Under the pieces are notes generated by a model, which had not been told where the DNA came from, searched no databases, and saw only the letters and a list, made by a program, of their open reading frames with translations. Below, piece by piece: positions 30,638-39,577 of a stretch of 64,000 nt of DNA. A program made the translations under genes and the position numbers. Origin of the DNA: Bradyrhizobium arachidis (GTDB taxonomy: Bacteria; Pseudomonadota; Alphaproteobacteria; Rhizobiales; Xanthobacteraceae); the NCBI RefSeq assembly GCF_015291705.1, contig NZ_CP030050.1:186001-250000 (forward strand), given 5' to 3'. Numbering within the stretch: the first letter of the stretch is position 1; each line of letters begins with the position of its first letter.

Positions 30638-31313
30638 CCAGCTTCCAGTTCGGATCGCGAGAGGTGGTGTCGCGGGCGAAAGTCCAGATGTCGGTGATGT
30701 CGGCCACCGTGTCGGCGCTGCCGTCGACGATGGTGCCGGTCTTGTCGCGGGTCGCCGAGATCATCTGCGAGACGAAGCGCACGGTGAGCTGGGCGGTACG
30801 GTCGCGCAGCTCGGCGCCGACGAGCTCGGCCTTGTCGATCGAGACGAAGCGCGTCTCGGTCTTCTGCTCGTTCTTCTCGCGCTCCTTGATCGCGGCGTCG
30901 AAGCTCTCATAGACCTCCGACGACAACAGGTCGCGCAGCGCGCGGCGGTCGCCATTGGCAAAGGCCAGCACGATCATCTCGTAGGCGCCGCGCGCGCCCG
31001 AGATGAAATGGCGCGGGTCGAAGGTGGAATCCTTCTCGACGATGGCGTCGAGCCCCTGGGCGAGCGGGGTGCCCGGCTCGGCGAGGCCCTTCCAGCGATC
31101 GGAGGGCGGGGCCGGCTCGGTCGCCGGCGCCAGCGGGGCCTGGTCGATCACCTTGCCCGGCATGGTCACGACGTTCTTGTCCTGGGCGCCCTGGAGCGCG
31201 TTGCGGTCGAACGGCGGCGGCCGCTCGTTGCCCGTGCGCTGCCCCAGCACGCTGCGCAGCCTCAGGAAGATAAAGACCGCCAGCGCCAGGAAGATGATGG
31301 TGTAGATGTCCAC
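30615..31313 (-). CDS. Tim44/TimA family protein
   Basis: A 232-residue protein with one N-terminal membrane segment (IIFLALAVFIFLRL) and a C-terminal Tim44-like domain (FISGARGAYEMIVLAFANGDRRALRDLLSSEVYESFDAAI, DIWTFARDTTSRDPNWKLVGT). It is the alphaproteobacterial relative of mitochondrial Tim44. It is first in the Tim44-mltA-smr unit, and near secB, both commonly seen in this class. Confidence 0.93.
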   Translation of the reverse strand: MDIYTIIFLALAVFIFLRLRSVLGQRTGNERPPPFDRNALQGAQDKNVVTMPGKVIDQAPLAPATEPAPPSDRWKGLAEPGTPLAQGLDAIVEKDSTFDPRHFISGARGAYEMIVLAFANGDRRALRDLLSSEVYESFDAAIKEREKNEQKTETRFVSIDKAELVGAELRDRTAQLTVRFVSQMISATRDKTGTIVDGSADTVADITDIWTFARDTTSRDPNWKLVGTGSAN

Positions 31314-31723
31314 GTCGTATTCGCTTTCTGGTCTTATCGAGAAGGGTCTTCAGGATCGTTGCCGGGAAAATCAATCCGGCCAGTAGACCGTTCCGTACGG
31401 GAACGGCAAGTCCACATCACCATTTTAGGCCCGCGTCAGGTCCATGGGATGTAGGCACGGAATCTTGCCCGGCCAATGGCGCCTTTTGGCACAGCGGCGA
31501 GTGTAGCGCGTTTTATCCTTAAGGGGAAACCCGATCGTGCCCGGAAATCGCGCATCTTCAATCATTTAAGGCGTAATTTCGCCAAAAGGCCGGGCCGAGC
31601 GTCACAGTTGTGGGCGCGGCCCCGGATACCTCATCCGGCACCGTTCGTCCTTGTGGAACGAGGCGGCCCTATGTTAGCCAACCGCCGCGAAATTCAGCCC
31701 CAATCGGGTAAGGAGAGACTTTC
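31314..31723. promoter_or_regulatory. Divergent intergenic region between the Tim44-like gene and secB
   Basis: A 410-bp spacer without a gene I can support. It must carry promoters for both sides. A strong ribosome binding site, TAAGGAGAG, lies shortly before secB ATG 31724. The segment around 31512-31580 is comparatively AT-rich. The fxsA gene found here in some relatives is not visible. Confidence 0.5.
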
Positions 31724-32212
31724 ATGACCAACGGTAACGGCACCCCTCCCGAGGCGGCCCAGGCTCCCCAGCTCAACGTGCTGGCGCAGTATACCAAGGA
31801 CCTGTCGTTCGAAAATCCGAACGCGCCCAGCTCGCTCCAGCAGCAGAGCCAGCCGCCCCAGATCAACATCCAGATCAATGTCAGCGCCAACAATCTCAGC
31901 GAAACCGAATTCGAGGTGACGCTGTCGGTCGACGGCAAGGCCGAGACCGCGGGCAAGATCATGTTCTCGTTCGAGCTCGCCTATGCCGGCGTGTTCCGCG
32001 TCGCCAACGTGCCGAAGGAGAACCTGCATCCGCTGGTCATGATCGAGTGCCCGCGCCTGCTGTTCCCGTTCGCACGCGAGATCATCGCGACCGCCGTGCG
32101 CGACGGCGGCTTCCCGCCCCTGATGCTGGACCCGGTCGATTTCGTCGGCCTCTACCGCCAGAACATGGAGCGGCAAATGGCCGCCCAGGGCGGTCAGCCC
32201 GGCCAAGCCTGA
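31724..32212 (+). CDS. secB: Protein-export chaperone SecB
   Basis: A 162-residue tetrameric chaperone that keeps precursors unfolded for Sec[17 protein letters not shown] opens the core, and [32 protein letters not shown] and [33 protein letters not shown] are clear family motifs. The start is supported by the strong TAAGGAGAG site. It converges with dnaQ. Confidence 0.98.
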   Translation: MTNGNGTPPEAAQAPQLNVLAQYTKDLSFENPNAPSSLQQQSQPPQINIQINVSANNLSETEFEVTLSVDGKAETAGKIMFSFELAYAGVFRVANVPKENLHPLVMIECPRLLFPFAREIIATAVRDGGFPPLMLDPVDFVGLYRQNMERQMAAQGGQPGQA

Positions 32213-32234
32213 TCAGCAAGCCTGATCAGCGAGC

Positions 32235-32951
32235 TTAACCGGCCGCAACGGCGGCTGGAGCGGCGAGGTACTCGTTCCAGATCGCCTTCTCGCCGAGGGT
32301 TGCGATGAAGGCTTTGTGAGCCTCGCGCTCGGCGTCTGAAACCCGCGGCGCAAGCGGCACCAGCCGCTGCCGCCGCGGCGCATCGCCGGTTGTGCCGACG
32401 CGAATCTCCTCGGCGTCCGACGCCAGCAGCAGCTGCGACTGCCGCGCCCCGACCAGATCGACATAAACTTCGGCCAGAAGCTCGGCGTCGAGCAGCGCGC
32501 CGTGCTTGGTGCGGTGTGAATTGTCGATCGAATAGCGCGAGCAGAGATCGTCGAGCCGGTTCGACACGCCGGGATGCTTGCGTCGCGCCAGCAGCAGCGT
32601 ATCGACCAGCCGCTCGCGCGGAATCGCCACACGCTTGATGCGGTCGAGCTCGGCATTGATGAAGCTGATGTCGAACGAGGCGTTGTGGATCACCAGCGGC
32701 GCATCGCCGATGAACTCCAGAAACGCGTCGACCACCTCGTGGAACAGCGGCTTAGTCGACAGGAATTCGGCCGACAGCCCGTGTACCGCAAAGGCTTCCG
32801 CCGGCATGTCCCGCTCGGGATTGATATAGACGTGATACGTCTGTCCCGTCGGCATGCGGTTGAAAATCTCGACGCAGCCGATTTCGACCAGGCGATCGCC
32901 GCGGAGCGGATCAAGGCCGGTGGTTTCGGTGTCGAGAACGATTTCGCGCAT
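32235..32951 (-). CDS. dnaQ: DNA polymerase III epsilon subunit
   Basis: A 238-residue 3'-5' proofreading exonuclease. ExoI is IVLDTETTGLDP, ExoII is HNASFDISFINAEL, and ExoIII is THHGALLDAELLAEVY-like (here TKHGALLDAELLAEVYVDL), giving the DEDDh catalytic set. It lies downstream of coaE on the same strand, 30 bp away. The dnaQ-coaE-maf order is typical of alphaproteobacterial origin regions. Confidence 0.97.
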   Translation of the reverse strand: MREIVLDTETTGLDPLRGDRLVEIGCVEIFNRMPTGQTYHVYINPERDMPAEAFAVHGLSAEFLSTKPLFHEVVDAFLEFIGDAPLVIHNASFDISFINAELDRIKRVAIPRERLVDTLLLARRKHPGVSNRLDDLCSRYSIDNSHRTKHGALLDAELLAEVYVDLVGARQSQLLLASDAEEIRVGTTGDAPRRQRLVPLAPRVSDAEREAHKAFIATLGEKAIWNEYLAAPAAVAAG

Positions 32952-32981
32952 GATCTTGAGGAAGCCGGGTGGGTCGACGAA

Positions 32982-33581
32982 TCAGGTCCGCCGCTGCGGC
33001 ATCTTAACGACCTCGGCCAGGATGTGCGCGATTTGCGCCCGCACGGGTTCAAGTCCGTGTGACGTATCCACCACGAAATCGGCGCGCCTGCGCTTTTCGG
33101 CGTCGGGTGCCTGCTTGGCGATGATGGCGTCGAGCTTGGCCTCGTCCATCGTGCCGCGCGCCAGCACCCGCTCGCGCTGAAGTTCCGGCGAGGTCGAGAC
33201 CACGACCACGGCATCGACACGTTTTTCGCCGCCGGTCTCGAACAGCAGCGGGATATCGAGAACCACGACCGGCGCCTTGGCCGCTTCGGCATCGGCAAAG
33301 AATTTTTGCCGGGAGGCGCCGAGCATCGGATGAACGATCTGCTCGAGCTGCTTGATCGCGGCGGGATCGTGCACGACGCGCGCGGACAGTTTGGGCCGGT
33401 CGACCTTGCCGTTCACGGTGGTGCCGGGGAAGGCGGCCTCGATCGCGGGAGCAGCCTCACCTTCATAGAGCTGGTGGACGGCGGCATCGGCGTCGTAGAC
33501 GGGCACGCCGGCCTCCGCGAACAATTTTGCGGTGGTGGATTTGCCCATCCCGATCGAGCCGGTCAGTCCGAGGATACGCAT
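32982..33581 (-). CDS. coaE: Dephospho-CoA kinase
   Basis: A 199-residue P-loop kinase catalysing the last step of CoA synthesis. It begins [21 protein letters not shown] (Walker A), with [11 protein letters not shown] and [12 protein letters not shown] following. ATG 33581 is preferred to the open frame from 33605. Its 5' end is 24 bp from the maf stop. No aroE gene lies between maf and coaE, though it does in several related genomes. Confidence 0.97.
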   Translation of the reverse strand: MRILGLTGSIGMGKSTTAKLFAEAGVPVYDADAAVHQLYEGEAAPAIEAAFPGTTVNGKVDRPKLSARVVHDPAAIKQLEQIVHPMLGASRQKFFADAEAAKAPVVVLDIPLLFETGGEKRVDAVVVVSTSPELQRERVLARGTMDEAKLDAIIAKQAPDAEKRRRADFVVDTSHGLEPVRAQIAHILAEVVKMPQRRT

Positions 33582-33605
33582 CAGCGCCGAGCCATTCCTG
33601 TTCAC

Positions 33606-34214
33606 TCACACCGCAACTAGCCGTTCGCGCCGCAGGAACGCAAGCAGCGGCAACAGCGGCAGGCCGAGAATGGTGAAATGGTCACCCTCGATGCGCTCGA
33701 ACAGGTGCACGCCCAGGCCTTCGAGCTGATAGGCGCCGACGCTGGTTGTGACCACCTCGCCGGCGGCGTCGAGATAGGCGGACAGTTCAGCATCGGTCAT
33801 CGACCGCATGGTCATGCGGGCGACCGAGACATCCTCAAAGACGATCTTGCCGTCATGCGCTACGGCCACGGCGGAATTCAGCTCATGGCTGTTGCCGGCG
33901 AGATCGCGCAGTTGCGCCAGCGCCTGGGCGCGGCCGGCGGGCTTGTTGAAGAGGCGATCGCCAAGCGCCAGCGTCTGGTCGGCGCCGATCACGTAGCTTC
34001 CCGGATGATGAGCCGAGACCGCCTTCGCCTTCTCGCGCGCCAGCAGCAGGCCGATCTCGCGCGGGCTGGAAAGTTTTGACGCAGCCTGTATGCCGCGCTC
34101 GTCGATGTCAGCGGTGAGGGCCTTGAACTCGAGCCCGGCATTGGCCAGCAGCAACTTTCGCGCGCTGCTTTGCGAGGCCAGAATCAACGGAGTTTTGCCG
34201 CGCCAGAGAGCCAT
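33606..34214 (-). CDS. maf: Maf family nucleotide pyrophosphatase
   Basis: A 202-residue Maf protein; LILASQSSARKLLLANAGLEF, DQTLALGDRLFNKP and the C-terminal hydrophobic LGLPLLPLLAFLR are characteristic. Maf proteins hydrolyse modified or canonical nucleoside triphosphates and have been linked to division arrest. The start at 34214 shares one base with the stop of the upstream gene (TAATG), indicating translational coupling. It is the YhdE/YceF class; the substrate is not decidable by eye. Confidence 0.95.
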   Translation of the reverse strand: MALWRGKTPLILASQSSARKLLLANAGLEFKALTADIDERGIQAASKLSSPREIGLLLAREKAKAVSAHHPGSYVIGADQTLALGDRLFNKPAGRAQALAQLRDLAGNSHELNSAVAVAHDGKIVFEDVSVARMTMRSMTDAELSAYLDAAGEVVTTSVGAYQLEGLGVHLFERIEGDHFTILGLPLLPLLAFLRRERLVAV

Positions 34215-35053
34215 TATTCCGACGGCCGGTTGCGCTGACGATCGCTGTAGAGCTTCATGATCGCCGCCGCGGTTTCCTCGATCGAGCGGCGCGTGACGTC
34301 CAGCAGCGGCCAATCATGCTTGGCGCTGAGCTTGCGCGCAAACGCGACCTCCTCGGTGACCGACTGTCTGTCGGTGTAGGTGTCGCTGCCGGAGTCGGCG
34401 CCGAGTGAGAGCAGGCGGTTCTGACGGATCTGGATCAGGCGTTCCGGCGTTGCGTGCAGGCTGACGACCAGCGGCCGTGTCAGCTTCTCCAATTGCTCGG
34501 GCACCGGGATGCCGGGAACCAGCGGCACGTTGGCGGTGCGGATGCCGCGATTGGCGAGGTAAATCGACGTCGGCGTCTTCGAGGTGCGGGACACGCCGAC
34601 CAGCACCACGTCGGCATCGTCGAGGCCTTCGACATGCTGGCCGTCGTCATGAATCATCGTGTAGTTCAGCGCGTCGATGCGCTTGAAATATTCCGCATTC
34701 AGGACGTGCTGGGCGCCGACGCGGCCCGTCGTCGCAGCACCGAGATAAGCTTCGAACAGCTGCATCACCGGGCCGATGATCGACAGGCTAGGAACATTGA
34801 TCCCCTTGCACTTGTCCTCGAGCCTCGAGACGAGGTCCTTCTCAAGCAGCGTGAACAGCACGATCCCCGGCGCCTCCTCGATCTCGTCGAGCACGCGGTC
34901 GAGCTGCTTCTGGCTGCGCACCAGCGGATAGACATGCTCGACCGGGGTCACGTTGGCGTATTGGGCGGCGACGGCGCGCGCCACGGTGATCAGCGTCTCA
35001 CCGGTCGAGTCGGAAACGAGATGCAGATGGAAATAATTGTTCGAGGTCGGCAC
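34214..35053 (-). CDS. ppsR: DUF299 bifunctional kinase/pyrophosphorylase (PPDK/PEPS regulatory protein)
   Basis: A 279-residue protein of the DUF299 family, which phosphorylates and dephosphorylates either pyruvate phosphate dikinase or PEP synthase. It opens [14 protein letters not shown]; the P-loop is [18 protein letters not shown], and the remainder fits the family. Which partner is regulated cannot be told here. This gene (RP001 in Rickettsia) flanks the replication origin of Caulobacter, so its position next to an empty 460-bp spacer matters. Confidence 0.93.
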   Translation of the reverse strand: MPTSNNYFHLHLVSDSTGETLITVARAVAAQYANVTPVEHVYPLVRSQKQLDRVLDEIEEAPGIVLFTLLEKDLVSRLEDKCKGINVPSLSIIGPVMQLFEAYLGAATTGRVGAQHVLNAEYFKRIDALNYTMIHDDGQHVEGLDDADVVLVGVSRTSKTPTSIYLANRGIRTANVPLVPGIPVPEQLEKLTRPLVVSLHATPERLIQIRQNRLLSLGADSGSDTYTDRQSVTEEVAFARKLSAKHDWPLLDVTRRSIEETAAAIMKLYSDRQRNRPSE

Positions 35054-35513
35054 AAAAACCCTTTGAATTTCGTTGGGGCGGTTTGTGGATTTCTGTGGAG
35101 CTTAACCGCTCGGAAAGGGATGCGCGACACCAGGGGCGGGACAAGTGCCAATTTTCTTCACACCGCTGCCCATCAGAACAAGTCCGGCGCCCTCGCGGCA
35201 GGAAAACGGGATTGCGCGGACAACTCCCTTGATAAGCTGCCGACGGAAGCGTGCAAGCCTTTGAAGCTGGGCGACTTATCGGAAGTCGCCGGAGCTTGCC
35301 GGGATATGTTGATGGATGTGAACAAGCGCGCGCGAACCGGCGGACGGCGTTGCGTGAGTCCAATCCACGGTCACTCAGACTCAAACCTTTAAGAATCTAA
35401 GATTCTAGATTTGAGGAAGGCGCTACGGACGGATATGTGTGCAGGGGAAGACCTTAACGAGTTCTTACTATCCCCAGCCTTCCCTAGGCTGGGCGGGAAT
35501 CCGGGCGCAGAGC
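35054..35513. other. Candidate chromosomal replication origin (oriC) in the ppsR-hemJ spacer
   Basis: A 460-bp gene-free spacer from which ppsR-maf-coaE-dnaQ and hemJ-rho-mnmE run in opposite directions. It holds four GANTC sites in 50 bp (35356, 35378, 35393, 35401) plus one at 35497. The palindrome AGAATC-TAA-GATTCT lies at 35392-35406. Loose DnaA-box-like sequences are TGTGGATTT (35084) and TGTGAACAA (35317). TTAA-N7-TTAC, one base from the CtrA consensus, is at 35454-35468. The neighbourhood matches the Caulobacter origin (next to the RP001 homologue). The assignment is inference; the boxes alone are weak. Confidence 0.6.
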
Positions 35514-35948
35514 ATGTTCGAAGACGTCTATCTCTGGATCAAGGCGCTGCATGTGATCGCCGTCATCTCCTGGATGGCGGGCATGCTCTATCTGCCGCGG
35601 CTGTTCGTCTATCACTGCGAGGCCGAGATCGGCTCGAAGCAGTCCGAGACGTTCAAGATCATGGAACGCCGGCTGCTCAAGGCGATCATCAATCCCGCCA
35701 TGATGGTGACCTGGCTCGCCGGCCTCTATCTGGCCTGGTCCGGCCACTGGTTCACCTTCGGCTGGCTGCACGTAAAACTGGCACTGGTGCTGGCGATGTC
35801 CGCGGTCCACGGCTTTTTTTCCCGCTGGGTGAAGGACTTCGCTGCCGACCGGCGCCCGCGCAGCCAGAAATTCTATCGAATTATCAATGAGGTGCCGACC
35901 GTCCTGATGATTGTCATCGTCATCATGGTAATCGTGAAGCCGTTCTAG
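35514..35948 (+). CDS. hemJ: Protoporphyrinogen oxidase HemJ
   Basis: A 144-residue membrane protein with four transmembrane helices and the HemJ signature (VYLWIKALHVIAVISWMAGMLYLPRLFVYH), including the conserved His. KIMERRLLKAIINPAMMVTW and a C-terminal KFYRIINEVPTVLMI follow. By family it oxidises protoporphyrinogen IX to protoporphyrin IX in the inner membrane. ATG 35514 fits the normal length; an upstream in-frame start at 35439 is unlikely. rho follows, as in many alphaproteobacteria. Confidence 0.94.
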   Translation: MFEDVYLWIKALHVIAVISWMAGMLYLPRLFVYHCEAEIGSKQSETFKIMERRLLKAIINPAMMVTWLAGLYLAWSGHWFTFGWLHVKLALVLAMSAVHGFFSRWVKDFAADRRPRSQKFYRIINEVPTVLMIVIVIMVIVKPF

Positions 35949-35982
35949 GCAGCCCGCGCGACGTTTCGCTCAGCGCTTCGTC

Positions 35983-36011
35983 TTGCAGAGCCGAAAGCGA
36001 TTTTCTATATT
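35983..36011 (+). promoter_or_regulatory. Sigma-70-type promoter for rho
   Basis: TTGCAG (35983-35988), 17 bp, TATATT (36006-36011) is a good match to the housekeeping promoter consensus. It would give a leader of about 180 nt before the rho start at 36198. A long leader fits autoregulation by attenuation known for rho in other bacteria. The match is by eye, not confirmed. Confidence 0.5.
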
Positions 36012-36197
36012 ATCGCCATCCCACCCAACGCAGGCGGATGTGGTTGTGTCTGAGCTTTCCAGAGGCCGGACACCGCATCAGGTTTGAAGCCTCACCGGCA
36101 CTCTCCTTGCCAGACCTGCGGACCTTACCTTCTCACGTCCGCATTTCAGAGCCTCCTCGCACCCCCTCTCCCCAGGTTACCCCACAGGACCACCCCA

Positions 36198-37463
36198 ATG
36201 CGGGAAATTAAACTCCAGGACCTCAAGTCGAAGACGCCGGCCGAGCTCGTCTCGTTCGCGGAAGAGAATGGGGTCGAGAACGCCAGCACCATGCGCAAGC
36301 AGGAGCTGCTCTTCGCCATCCTCAAGCAGCTTTCGCTCGCCGAGACCGATATCGTCGGCGAAGGCGTCGTCGAGGTTCTTTCCGACGGCTTCGGCTTCCT
36401 CCGTTCGCCCGACGCGAATTATCTGCCGGGCCCTGACGACATCTACGTTTCGCCCTCGCAGATCCGCCGTTTCGGCCTGCGCACGGGTGACACCATCGAA
36501 GGCCACATCCGCAGCCCGAAAGAGGGCGAGCGTTACTTCGCGTTGCTGAAGGTCAACACGCTCAATTTCGAGGACCCGGAAAAGGCCAAGCACAAGGTCA
36601 ATTTCGATAATCTCACCCCGCTGTTTCCGAATCAGCGTTTCCGCATGGAGATCGACGATCCGACGCGGAAAGACCTGTCTGCACGTGTGATCGACATCGT
36701 GGCCCCAATCGGCAAGGGCCAGCGCGCACTGATCGTGGCGCCGCCGCGCACCGGTAAAACCGTGCTGATGCAGAACATCGCGCACTCGATCACGCACAAT
36801 CATCCCGAATGCTATCTGATCGTGCTCTTGATCGACGAGCGTCCGGAAGAAGTCACGGACATGCAGCGTTCGGTGAAGGGCGAGGTCGTGTCGTCGACCT
36901 TCGACGAGCCGGCGGTGCGTCACGTCCAGGTCGCCGAGATGGTGATCGAGAAAGCAAAGCGCCTGGTCGAGCATGGCCGCGACGTCGTGATCCTGCTCGA
37001 TTCGATCACGCGCCTCGGCCGTGCCTACAACACCGTGGTGCCGTCATCCGGCAAGGTGCTGACCGGCGGCGTCGACGCCAACGCGCTGCAGCGTCCGAAG
37101 CGCTTCTTCGGTGCCGCCCGCAACATCGAGGAGGGCGGCTCGCTGACCATCATTGCGACCGCGCTGGTCGATACCGGCAGCCGCATGGACGAAGTCATCT
37201 TCGAAGAGTTCAAGGGCACCGGTAACTCGGAACTGATCCTGGACCGCAAGGTCTCGGACAAGCGCACCTTCCCGGCGATCGACATCTCGCGCTCCGGCAC
37301 CCGCAAGGAGGAGCTCATCACCGATCCGCAGGTGCTCAAGAAGATGTACGTCCTCCGCCGCATCCTCAATCCGATGGGCACGATGGACGCGATCGACTTC
37401 CTGCTCGACAAGCTGCGCTCAACCAAGAGCAATTCGGAGTTCTTCGACTCCATGAATACCTGA
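36198..37463 (+). CDS. rho: Transcription termination factor Rho
   Basis: A 421-residue hexameric RNA helicase. The N-terminal cold-shock-like RNA domain has [30 protein letters not shown], Walker A is [14 protein letters not shown], and Walker B is [41 protein letters not shown] is the Q-loop region. ATG 36198 matches the usual [12 protein letters not shown] start. A strong intrinsic terminator follows. Confidence 0.98.
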   Translation: MREIKLQDLKSKTPAELVSFAEENGVENASTMRKQELLFAILKQLSLAETDIVGEGVVEVLSDGFGFLRSPDANYLPGPDDIYVSPSQIRRFGLRTGDTIEGHIRSPKEGERYFALLKVNTLNFEDPEKAKHKVNFDNLTPLFPNQRFRMEIDDPTRKDLSARVIDIVAPIGKGQRALIVAPPRTGKTVLMQNIAHSITHNHPECYLIVLLIDERPEEVTDMQRSVKGEVVSSTFDEPAVRHVQVAEMVIEKAKRLVEHGRDVVILLDSITRLGRAYNTVVPSSGKVLTGGVDANALQRPKRFFGAARNIEEGGSLTIIATALVDTGSRMDEVIFEEFKGTGNSELILDRKVSDKRTFPAIDISRSGTRKEELITDPQVLKKMYVLRRILNPMGTMDAIDFLLDKLRSTKSNSEFFDSMNT

Positions 37464-37486
37464 GTGCGGTGCAGCAAAAGATCAGA

Positions 37487-37512
37487 GGGCGCCTTCGGGC
37501 GCCCTTTTTGTT
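37487..37512 (+). terminator. Rho-independent terminator after rho
   Basis: AGGGCGCC-TTCG-GGCGCCCT forms an 8-bp GC-rich stem with a UUCG tetraloop, followed immediately by TTTTTGTTTG. It lies 24 bp after the rho stop. Confidence 0.95.
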
Positions 37513-37779
37513 TGTGCGGTCTTGCTGCGCAAAAAGTGCAGCATGGCCGGTGAGTACGATCGAAACTATCGGGTTTAGTAACTTATTGATATACAAGCAG
37601 AATGCTTGACTTTTATCGCTGATGAGTTGTGCGCGGGAGCAAGGTATTGCAGTAAAGGCGGTGTGGTTTGCTGCATTGCAATACAGATTTTGCTGCGCGC
37701 GGAGCCGCAGCAAAATCGACGACTGAGGCTGCTTGGAAAGCTGCGTTTGCCTTTTCCCCGCCAGCCGGACAAATAGGCC
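37513..37779. other. AT-rich spacer upstream of mnmE with a 12-bp perfect hairpin
   Basis: No gene is supported in this stretch. Around 37560-37620 it is unusually AT-rich for the window (runs such as GTAACTTATTGATATACAAG). At 37686-37717, GATTTTGCTGCG and CGCAGCAAAATC form a perfect 12-bp stem with an 8-nt loop. A second inverted pair, TATTGCA / TGCAATA, lies just upstream (about 37644-37683). The mnmE promoter should be here. Confidence 0.6.
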
Positions 37780-39129
37780 ATGCATCTGCGAGACCAGACC
37801 ATCTTTGCGCTGTCGTCCGGCCGCGCACCGAGTGCGATCGCGGTGGTGCGCGTCTCGGGTCCGCAAGCCAGCGCAGTCCTGACGGCGCTCGCGGGCAGGC
37901 TGCCGGCGCCGAGGCAAGCCAGCCGGCGACTGCTGCGAGATGGCGCGGGCGAGCCGATCGACGACGCGGTGGTGCTCTGGTTCCCGGGGCCAGGCAGCGC
38001 GACCGGCGAGGACGTCGCCGAATTCCATGTCCATGGCGGCCGCGCAGTGCTCGTCGCACTCTTCGCCGCTATTTCGCTCATTCCGAATTCGCGTGCGGCC
38101 GAGCCGGGTGAGTTCACGCGGCGCGCGTTCGAGAACGGCAAGCTCGATCTCACCGAGGCCGAAGGCCTCGACGACCTCATTCATGCCGACACCGACCGTC
38201 AGCGGCGTCAGGCGCTGCGTCAGCTTGAAGGCCTGCTCGGCAATCGCGCGCGCGACTGGCGCGAGCGGATCATCGAGGCGTCGGCGCTGATCGAGGCCGG
38301 CATCGATTTTTCCGACGAGGGTGATGTGCCGGCCGAGCTGATGGCGCCGGCGGTGCACGCGATCGGGGCGCTGCATGATGAGATTGCAAAAGTCCTTGCG
38401 GCACAGGGACGTTCTGAACGCCTGCGCGAGGGCATCGTGGTTGCGATCGCCGGCGAGCCGAATGTCGGCAAGTCGACGCTGATGAACCAGCTCGCGCGCC
38501 GCGAGGTCGCGATCGTCTCGCCGCATGCCGGCACGACGCGTGACGTGATCGAGGTGCAGCTCGACCTCGACGGTTATCCGGTCACGGTCATCGACACCGC
38601 TGGTATTCGCGAGACCGATGATCCGGTCGAGCAGGAGGGCGTGCGCCGGGCGCGGGCGCGCGCGGAAGACGCCGACCTCGTGCTGTGGCTGGTGGAGGCT
38701 GAGCAAGTCGTCGATCCGGATGCGATGCGGTCGCTTCGGAAATCCGGAGACGATCATCAGTCAGGCGGCCCGGTCTGGATCGTGCGCAACAAGATTGATC
38801 TCGGGTTCGAAGCCCGGTCGCCGGGAGAGTTCGCCATTTCGGCAAGCCGGGGGGATGGCATCCCGGCCCTGGTCGACGCGCTCATAAAATTCGCCGCCGA
38901 GTTTTTCGGAACCAGCGAGGGCGCGTTGGTGACCCGGGCGCGCCAGCGCGAGCTGCTGGGCCAGGCGCGAGATAGCTTGCGCCGGAGTCTGGACCTTGTA
39001 GAAGAGGGCGAGGAGCTCGCCGCTGAAGAGCTTCGTTCCGCGGCTTACGCCCTGGGCCGGCTTTTGGGCCGGGTGGACGTCGAGGACGTCCTTGGGGCCA
39101 TTTTCCAGAAATTCTGCATCGGAAAGTAG
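37780..39129 (+). CDS. mnmE: tRNA modification GTPase MnmE (TrmE)
   Basis: A 449-residue GTPase that, with MnmG, modifies the wobble uridine of several tRNAs. The N-terminal tetrahydrofolate-binding domain has [21 protein letters not shown]. The G domain has [28 protein letters not shown] and NKID. The C-terminus ends with the conserved FCIGK, whose Cys is required for activity. mnmG lies downstream on the same strand after a 504-bp spacer containing parS sites. Confidence 0.98.
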   Translation: MHLRDQTIFALSSGRAPSAIAVVRVSGPQASAVLTALAGRLPAPRQASRRLLRDGAGEPIDDAVVLWFPGPGSATGEDVAEFHVHGGRAVLVALFAAISLIPNSRAAEPGEFTRRAFENGKLDLTEAEGLDDLIHADTDRQRRQALRQLEGLLGNRARDWRERIIEASALIEAGIDFSDEGDVPAELMAPAVHAIGALHDEIAKVLAAQGRSERLREGIVVAIAGEPNVGKSTLMNQLARREVAIVSPHAGTTRDVIEVQLDLDGYPVTVIDTAGIRETDDPVEQEGVRRARARAEDADLVLWLVEAEQVVDPDAMRSLRKSGDDHQSGGPVWIVRNKIDLGFEARSPGEFAISASRGDGIPALVDALIKFAAEFFGTSEGALVTRARQRELLGQARDSLRRSLDLVEEGEELAAEELRSAAYALGRLLGRVDVEDVLGAIFQKFCIGK

Positions 39130-39131
39130 CG

Positions 39132-39154
39132 CTAGTTCTTCATTCTAGAACTAG
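39132..39154 (+). terminator. Hairpin after mnmE, possible terminator
   Basis: CTAGTTCT (39132-39139) and AGAACTAG (39147-39154) form a perfect 8-bp stem with a 7-nt loop, starting 2 bp after the mnmE stop. The following TGCTTGTTCC is only moderately T-rich, so termination is plausible but not certain. Confidence 0.45.
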
Positions 39155-39172
39155 TGCTTGTTCCATTGTTTG

Positions 39173-39188
39173 TATTTCACGTGGAACA
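39173..39188. other. Degenerate parS-like site
   Basis: TATTTCACGTGGAACA differs at two positions from the 16-bp parS consensus TGTTTCACGTGAAACA. It lies in the mnmE-mnmG spacer with three other sites. Confidence 0.5.
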
Positions 39189-39209
39189 ACGAGCCGATTG
39201 GCTCGACCA

Positions 39210-39225
39210 GGTTTCACGAGAAACG
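39210..39225. other. Degenerate parS-like site
   Basis: The 14-bp core GTTTCACGAGAAAC at 39211-39224 differs from the palindromic parS core by a single T-to-A change, breaking the palindrome centre. ParB binding would need testing. Confidence 0.5.
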
Positions 39226-39318
39226 CGGCGGCAATCGCTACCGAGAGAGTAGTGGGTCCCAACGCGCCCGTCGACTTCGCCGCGGGAACGGTGCCGGCTG
39301 GTCAATGGCGAGGAGCTC

Positions 39319-39388
39319 TTGCGACGAAGCAATCCAGGCTGCTTCCGCGGAGGCATTATGGATTGCTTCGCTACGCTCGCAATGACGG
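39319..39388. repeat. Palindromic repeat, family E (copy 1)
   Basis: TTGCGACGAAGCAATCCAG at the left and TGGATTGCTTCG..CTCGCAATGACGG at the right, with the middle GCTTCCGCGGAGG. It lies in the mnmE-mnmG spacer between parS sites. Another copy is at 44423-44502. Confidence 0.88.
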
Positions 39389-39476
39389 GCTTAGTGTCAA
39401 CCTCGCTCTCCCACGCCTGCGCCCCGGTGTCGCGGTGTTAGCTCTGTCGCCACCCTGTCGCGTCGTCGGACCAGCT

Positions 39477-39492
39477 TGTTTCACGTGAAACA
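39477..39492. other. parS centromere site (perfect)
   Basis: TGTTTCACGTGAAACA, a perfect 16-bp match to the bacterial parS consensus bound by ParB. It lies 142 bp before mnmG. parA and parB follow within 4 kb. Confidence 0.92.
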
Positions 39493-39561
39493 GCAGTCCG
39501 CTCAGCGCCCGCCTACTGTGCATGGGGTTGTTTCCAAGAAATCGCTCTCGCCCCCGCCGTC

Positions 39562-39577
39562 CGTTTCACGTGAAACA
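39562..39577. other. parS centromere site
   Basis: CGTTTCACGTGAAACA contains the exact 14-bp palindrome GTTTCACGTGAAAC, with one flank mismatch. It is 85 bp from the site at 39477, close to mnmG. Confidence 0.9.

Noticed and set aside
31476..31727. 83-residue frame before secB
   Set aside because: Basic, no conserved pattern, ends over the secB ribosome binding site and start; no resemblance to FxsA.
39198..39488. 96-residue frame in the mnmE-mnmG spacer
   Set aside because: It crosses parS-like sites and a repeat, with no ribosome binding site or conserved pattern.
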